Shown one piece after another: positions 6,016 through 7,513 of a stretch of 7,513 bases of DNA; the stretch's first letter is position 1, and each line of letters opens with the position of its first letter. Position numbers and translations under genes: made by a program. The notes under the pieces are model-generated. The model was not told the DNA's origin. It saw only the letters and a list, made by a program, of their open reading frames with translations, and did no database searches. The stretch is taken from the NCBI GenBank assembly GCA_002413095.1, contig DHWI01000148.1, forward strand, positions 15,859-23,371, in the 5' to 3' direction. The stretch is from Thermoleophilia bacterium UBA5186 (GTDB lineage Bacteria > Actinomycetota > Thermoleophilia > Gaiellales > Gaiellaceae).

Positions 6016-6476
6016 CCGGGGCGCGGCCCCGCACGGTGCGACTCGCCCTTGCGGGTCTCCTCGCCGCGACTGCCCTTGCCTCCACGCTGAAGACGTATCC
6101 GGAGAGCTGGCAGTTCCTGCGCCGCGAGCAGGCGCAGTTCACCGGCTATACGGCGCAGGACCGCCTCGAGGCCGCGGCGTACGCGAACGGGATTCCGATC
6201 GACGCGTTCAACTTCTTCCGGTCGCACCTGCGCCGCAACGACCGTTACTACGTCAATGCGCCGGCCTCGGCGTCCTTCACGCCAGGGGTCGACCGCTCGG
6301 CCGCCCTGCAGACGTTCGGGCGCTACTACCTCCTCCCGGCGATCGCGGTAACGACACCGGCCCAGGCGACGGTCGTCCTCTCGGTCGGCACGGACCCGAA
6401 GACGCTCGGGCTTCCGTTCGCCGAGGTCGTCCGCGACGGATCGAACCCGTTTTGGGTCGCCCGGATCGCGCAATGA
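6012..6476 (+). CDS. Small exported or membrane-anchored protein of unknown function
   Basis: This encodes 154 residues that I do not recognise as a named family. Basic residues R5, R7 and R10 precede a hydrophobic run (about L11-A23) ending ALA-S, which reads as a Sec signal peptide or signal anchor, so the rest should face outside. The outer part holds DAFNFFRSHLRRNDRYYVN (64-82), FGRYYLLPAI (102-111) and TVVLSVGTDP (120-129), and ends with a hydrophobic FWVARIA stretch (147-153). That order of an Arg/Asp-Arg-Tyr-Tyr motif, a Tyr-Leu-Leu-Pro segment and a late beta strand resembles, loosely, the soluble tails of some GT-C membrane glycosyltransferases. It overlaps both neighbours by 4 bases (6012-6015 and 6473-6476), so it is surely translated with them. 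A role beside the GT-C enzyme is an inference from position. Confidence 0.8.
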   Translation: MTGARPRTVRLALAGLLAATALASTLKTYPESWQFLRREQAQFTGYTAQDRLEAAAYANGIPIDAFNFFRSHLRRNDRYYVNAPASASFTPGVDRSAALQTFGRYYLLPAIAVTTPAQATVVLSVGTDPKTLGLPFAEVVRDGSNPFWVARIAQ

Positions 6477-7513
6477 GCGGCAGCCTCGTCGGCCTCGTCT
6501 ACCTGCAAGTCCTCTACCTCGCCATCGGCGCGGGACTGCTCCGGCTGCTCGGCTTCGGCGGCGGCCTGCGCTCGCTCGCCGGCTTCCGGATCGCACTGGC
6601 CTACCTCGCGGGGGTGGCGGGGACGGGAATCCTCGCGGCGGAGCTCGCGCTGCTGAACATCTCGCTCGGCCTCGTCGAGCTGACTCTGCTCGCAATCGTG
6701 CTGACCGCGACGTTGTGGCTCAGGGGAACGAAGTCGAAGCGCGAACTGCCCAGCAAGCCGGCGCGAGCGGGGATCAGATTCGTCACCGTGGCGCCGATCA
6801 CGGCGCTCTGCGCCCTGCTCGGATTCGCGTTCGGCGCGGTCGGCCGGCGGCCGTTGCTCGAGTTCGACGGCTGGGCGATCTGGGGGATGAAGGCCCGCGC
6901 CCTGTATCAGCTCGGCGGCACGGCAAATCCAGTCTTCACGAGCGCTGCGTACCCGCCGCTGCAGCACCCGCTGCTGTATCCATCGCTCGAGGCGATCGGC
7001 TTCCGCGCAATGGGCGCGTTCGACCCAGCCCTCTTCCACGTGCAACTCGTGCTCCTCGGTGCGGCCTTCTCCTTCGCGCTGCTCGATCTGCTCGCGCCTC
7101 GCGTGCCGCTCTTCCTCGCGGGCCTCGTCACGCTCGCGATCGTGTCCGCGGCGGGGACGATCGAGCAGCTCTCGAGCGCGCTAGCCGACGTCCCGCTCGC
7201 ATTCTTCGTCGCGCTCGGCGTGGTCGCGCTCACACGGTGGCTGGACACCGGCGAGACACCCGTGCTGGCCTGCGCCGCGCTCTTCCTCGGGGCTGCAGCG
7301 CTGACGAAGAGCGAAGGCACGCTGTTCGCGCTGGCCGCCGCCGTCGCGCTGCTCGGGACGCTCGCGGTCTGGGACCGCGCCCGCCTGGCCCGCGCCGGAC
7401 TGGCCATGCTGGCCGTGCTCGCGATCCTCGTGCCCTGGCGCGTGTTCATCGCCGCGCACCATCTGGCGAACCCCGAGTACTCCCTCGGAAACGCGGCCAA
7501 CCCGGGCTACCTC
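6473..7513 (+). CDS. Polytopic GT-C-type glycosyltransferase-like protein, N-terminal part (runs off right edge)
   Basis: The reading frame is open from the ATG at 6473 to the last base (347 codons); the C-terminus is missing. Hydrophobic segments lie near residues 4-26, 38-60, 66-83, 102-122, 182-197, 205-222, 233-248, 259-276, 284-299 and 308-325. The loop after the fourth segment carries EFDGWAIWGMKARAL (130-144), with an ExD pair (E130, D132), then YPPLQHPLLYPSLEA (160-174). A TKSEG motif (278-282) sits after a later helix. These loop motifs are the style of GT39/ArnT-like GT-C glycosyltransferases, which use polyprenyl-phosphate sugars on the outer face. Three helices precede the usual first GT-C helix, an N-terminal extension. 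The ATG lies in the 4-base overlap with the small exported protein. It is probably a lipid-phosphate-sugar-dependent glycosyltransferase decorating the glycan. The superfamily is likely; activity and family number are uncertain. Confidence 0.77.
   Translation, partial: MSGSLVGLVYLQVLYLAIGAGLLRLLGFGGGLRSLAGFRIALAYLAGVAGTGILAAELALLNISLGLVELTLLAIVLTATLWLRGTKSKRELPSKPARAGIRFVTVAPITALCALLGFAFGAVGRRPLLEFDGWAIWGMKARALYQLGGTANPVFTSAAYPPLQHPLLYPSLEAIGFRAMGAFDPALFHVQLVLLGAAFSFALLDLLAPRVPLFLAGLVTLAIVSAAGTIEQLSSALADVPLAFFVALGVVALTRWLDTGETPVLACAALFLGAAALTKSEGTLFALAAAVALLGTLAVWDRARLARAGLAMLAVLAILVPWRVFIAAHHLANPEYSLGNAANPGYL

Noticed and set aside
6326..7045. 239-codon minus-strand frame opposite the small exported protein and the GT-C gene
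   Set aside because: Gln/Glu/Arg-rich antisense frame; the plus-strand genes are coupled and have membrane features.

Overview
This is a strongly G+C-rich, gene-dense piece of a bacterial cell-surface polysaccharide locus. The base composition, the near absence of visible Shine-Dalgarno sites, the GTG/TTG starts, the 4-base gene overlaps and the possible leaderless starts all fit a high-GC actinobacterium. My impression is the Thermoleophilia/Gaiellales type, but nothing here proves a taxon and no rRNA or marker gene is present.

Layout. Two operons diverge from a 47-base gap (1762-1808), the only intergenic DNA in the window. The leftward operon has a Wzx-type flippase (436-1761), then a GT4 glycosyltransferase that starts inside the flippase stop codon and runs off the left edge (1-439). 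The rightward operon has six genes that all overlap: an O-antigen ligase/polymerase-like membrane protein (1809-3206), a class I SAM methyltransferase (3193-3906), a UDP-sugar 4-epimerase-like extended SDR (3903-4826), a second GT4 glycosyltransferase (4819-6015), a small secreted or membrane-anchored protein of unknown function (6012-6476), and the first 347 residues of a polytopic GT-C-type glycosyltransferase-like protein (6473 to the right edge).

How the genes fit together (inference from families and context). The epimerase would supply a nucleotide sugar, perhaps a UDP-N-acetylhexosamine. The two GT4 enzymes would build a lipid-linked repeat unit on the cytoplasmic face, and the methyltransferase could modify a sugar or cap a chain. 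The flippase would move the unit across the membrane, and the Wzy/WaaL-like protein would polymerise or ligate it outside. The GT-C protein would add a sugar from a polyprenyl-phosphate donor on the outer face, possibly with the small exported protein. The initiating phosphoglycosyltransferase and any chain-length or export proteins are not in the window and may lie beyond its edges.

I found no mobile element, CRISPR array, RNA gene, tandem repeat or clear terminator. The points most worth a second look are the Gln at the usual His position of the ligase motif, the unrecognised exported protein coupled to the GT-C gene, and the compact, apparently leaderless divergent promoter region. I see no clearly new system; this looks like an ordinary Wzx/Wzy-type glycan locus with a few unusual components.
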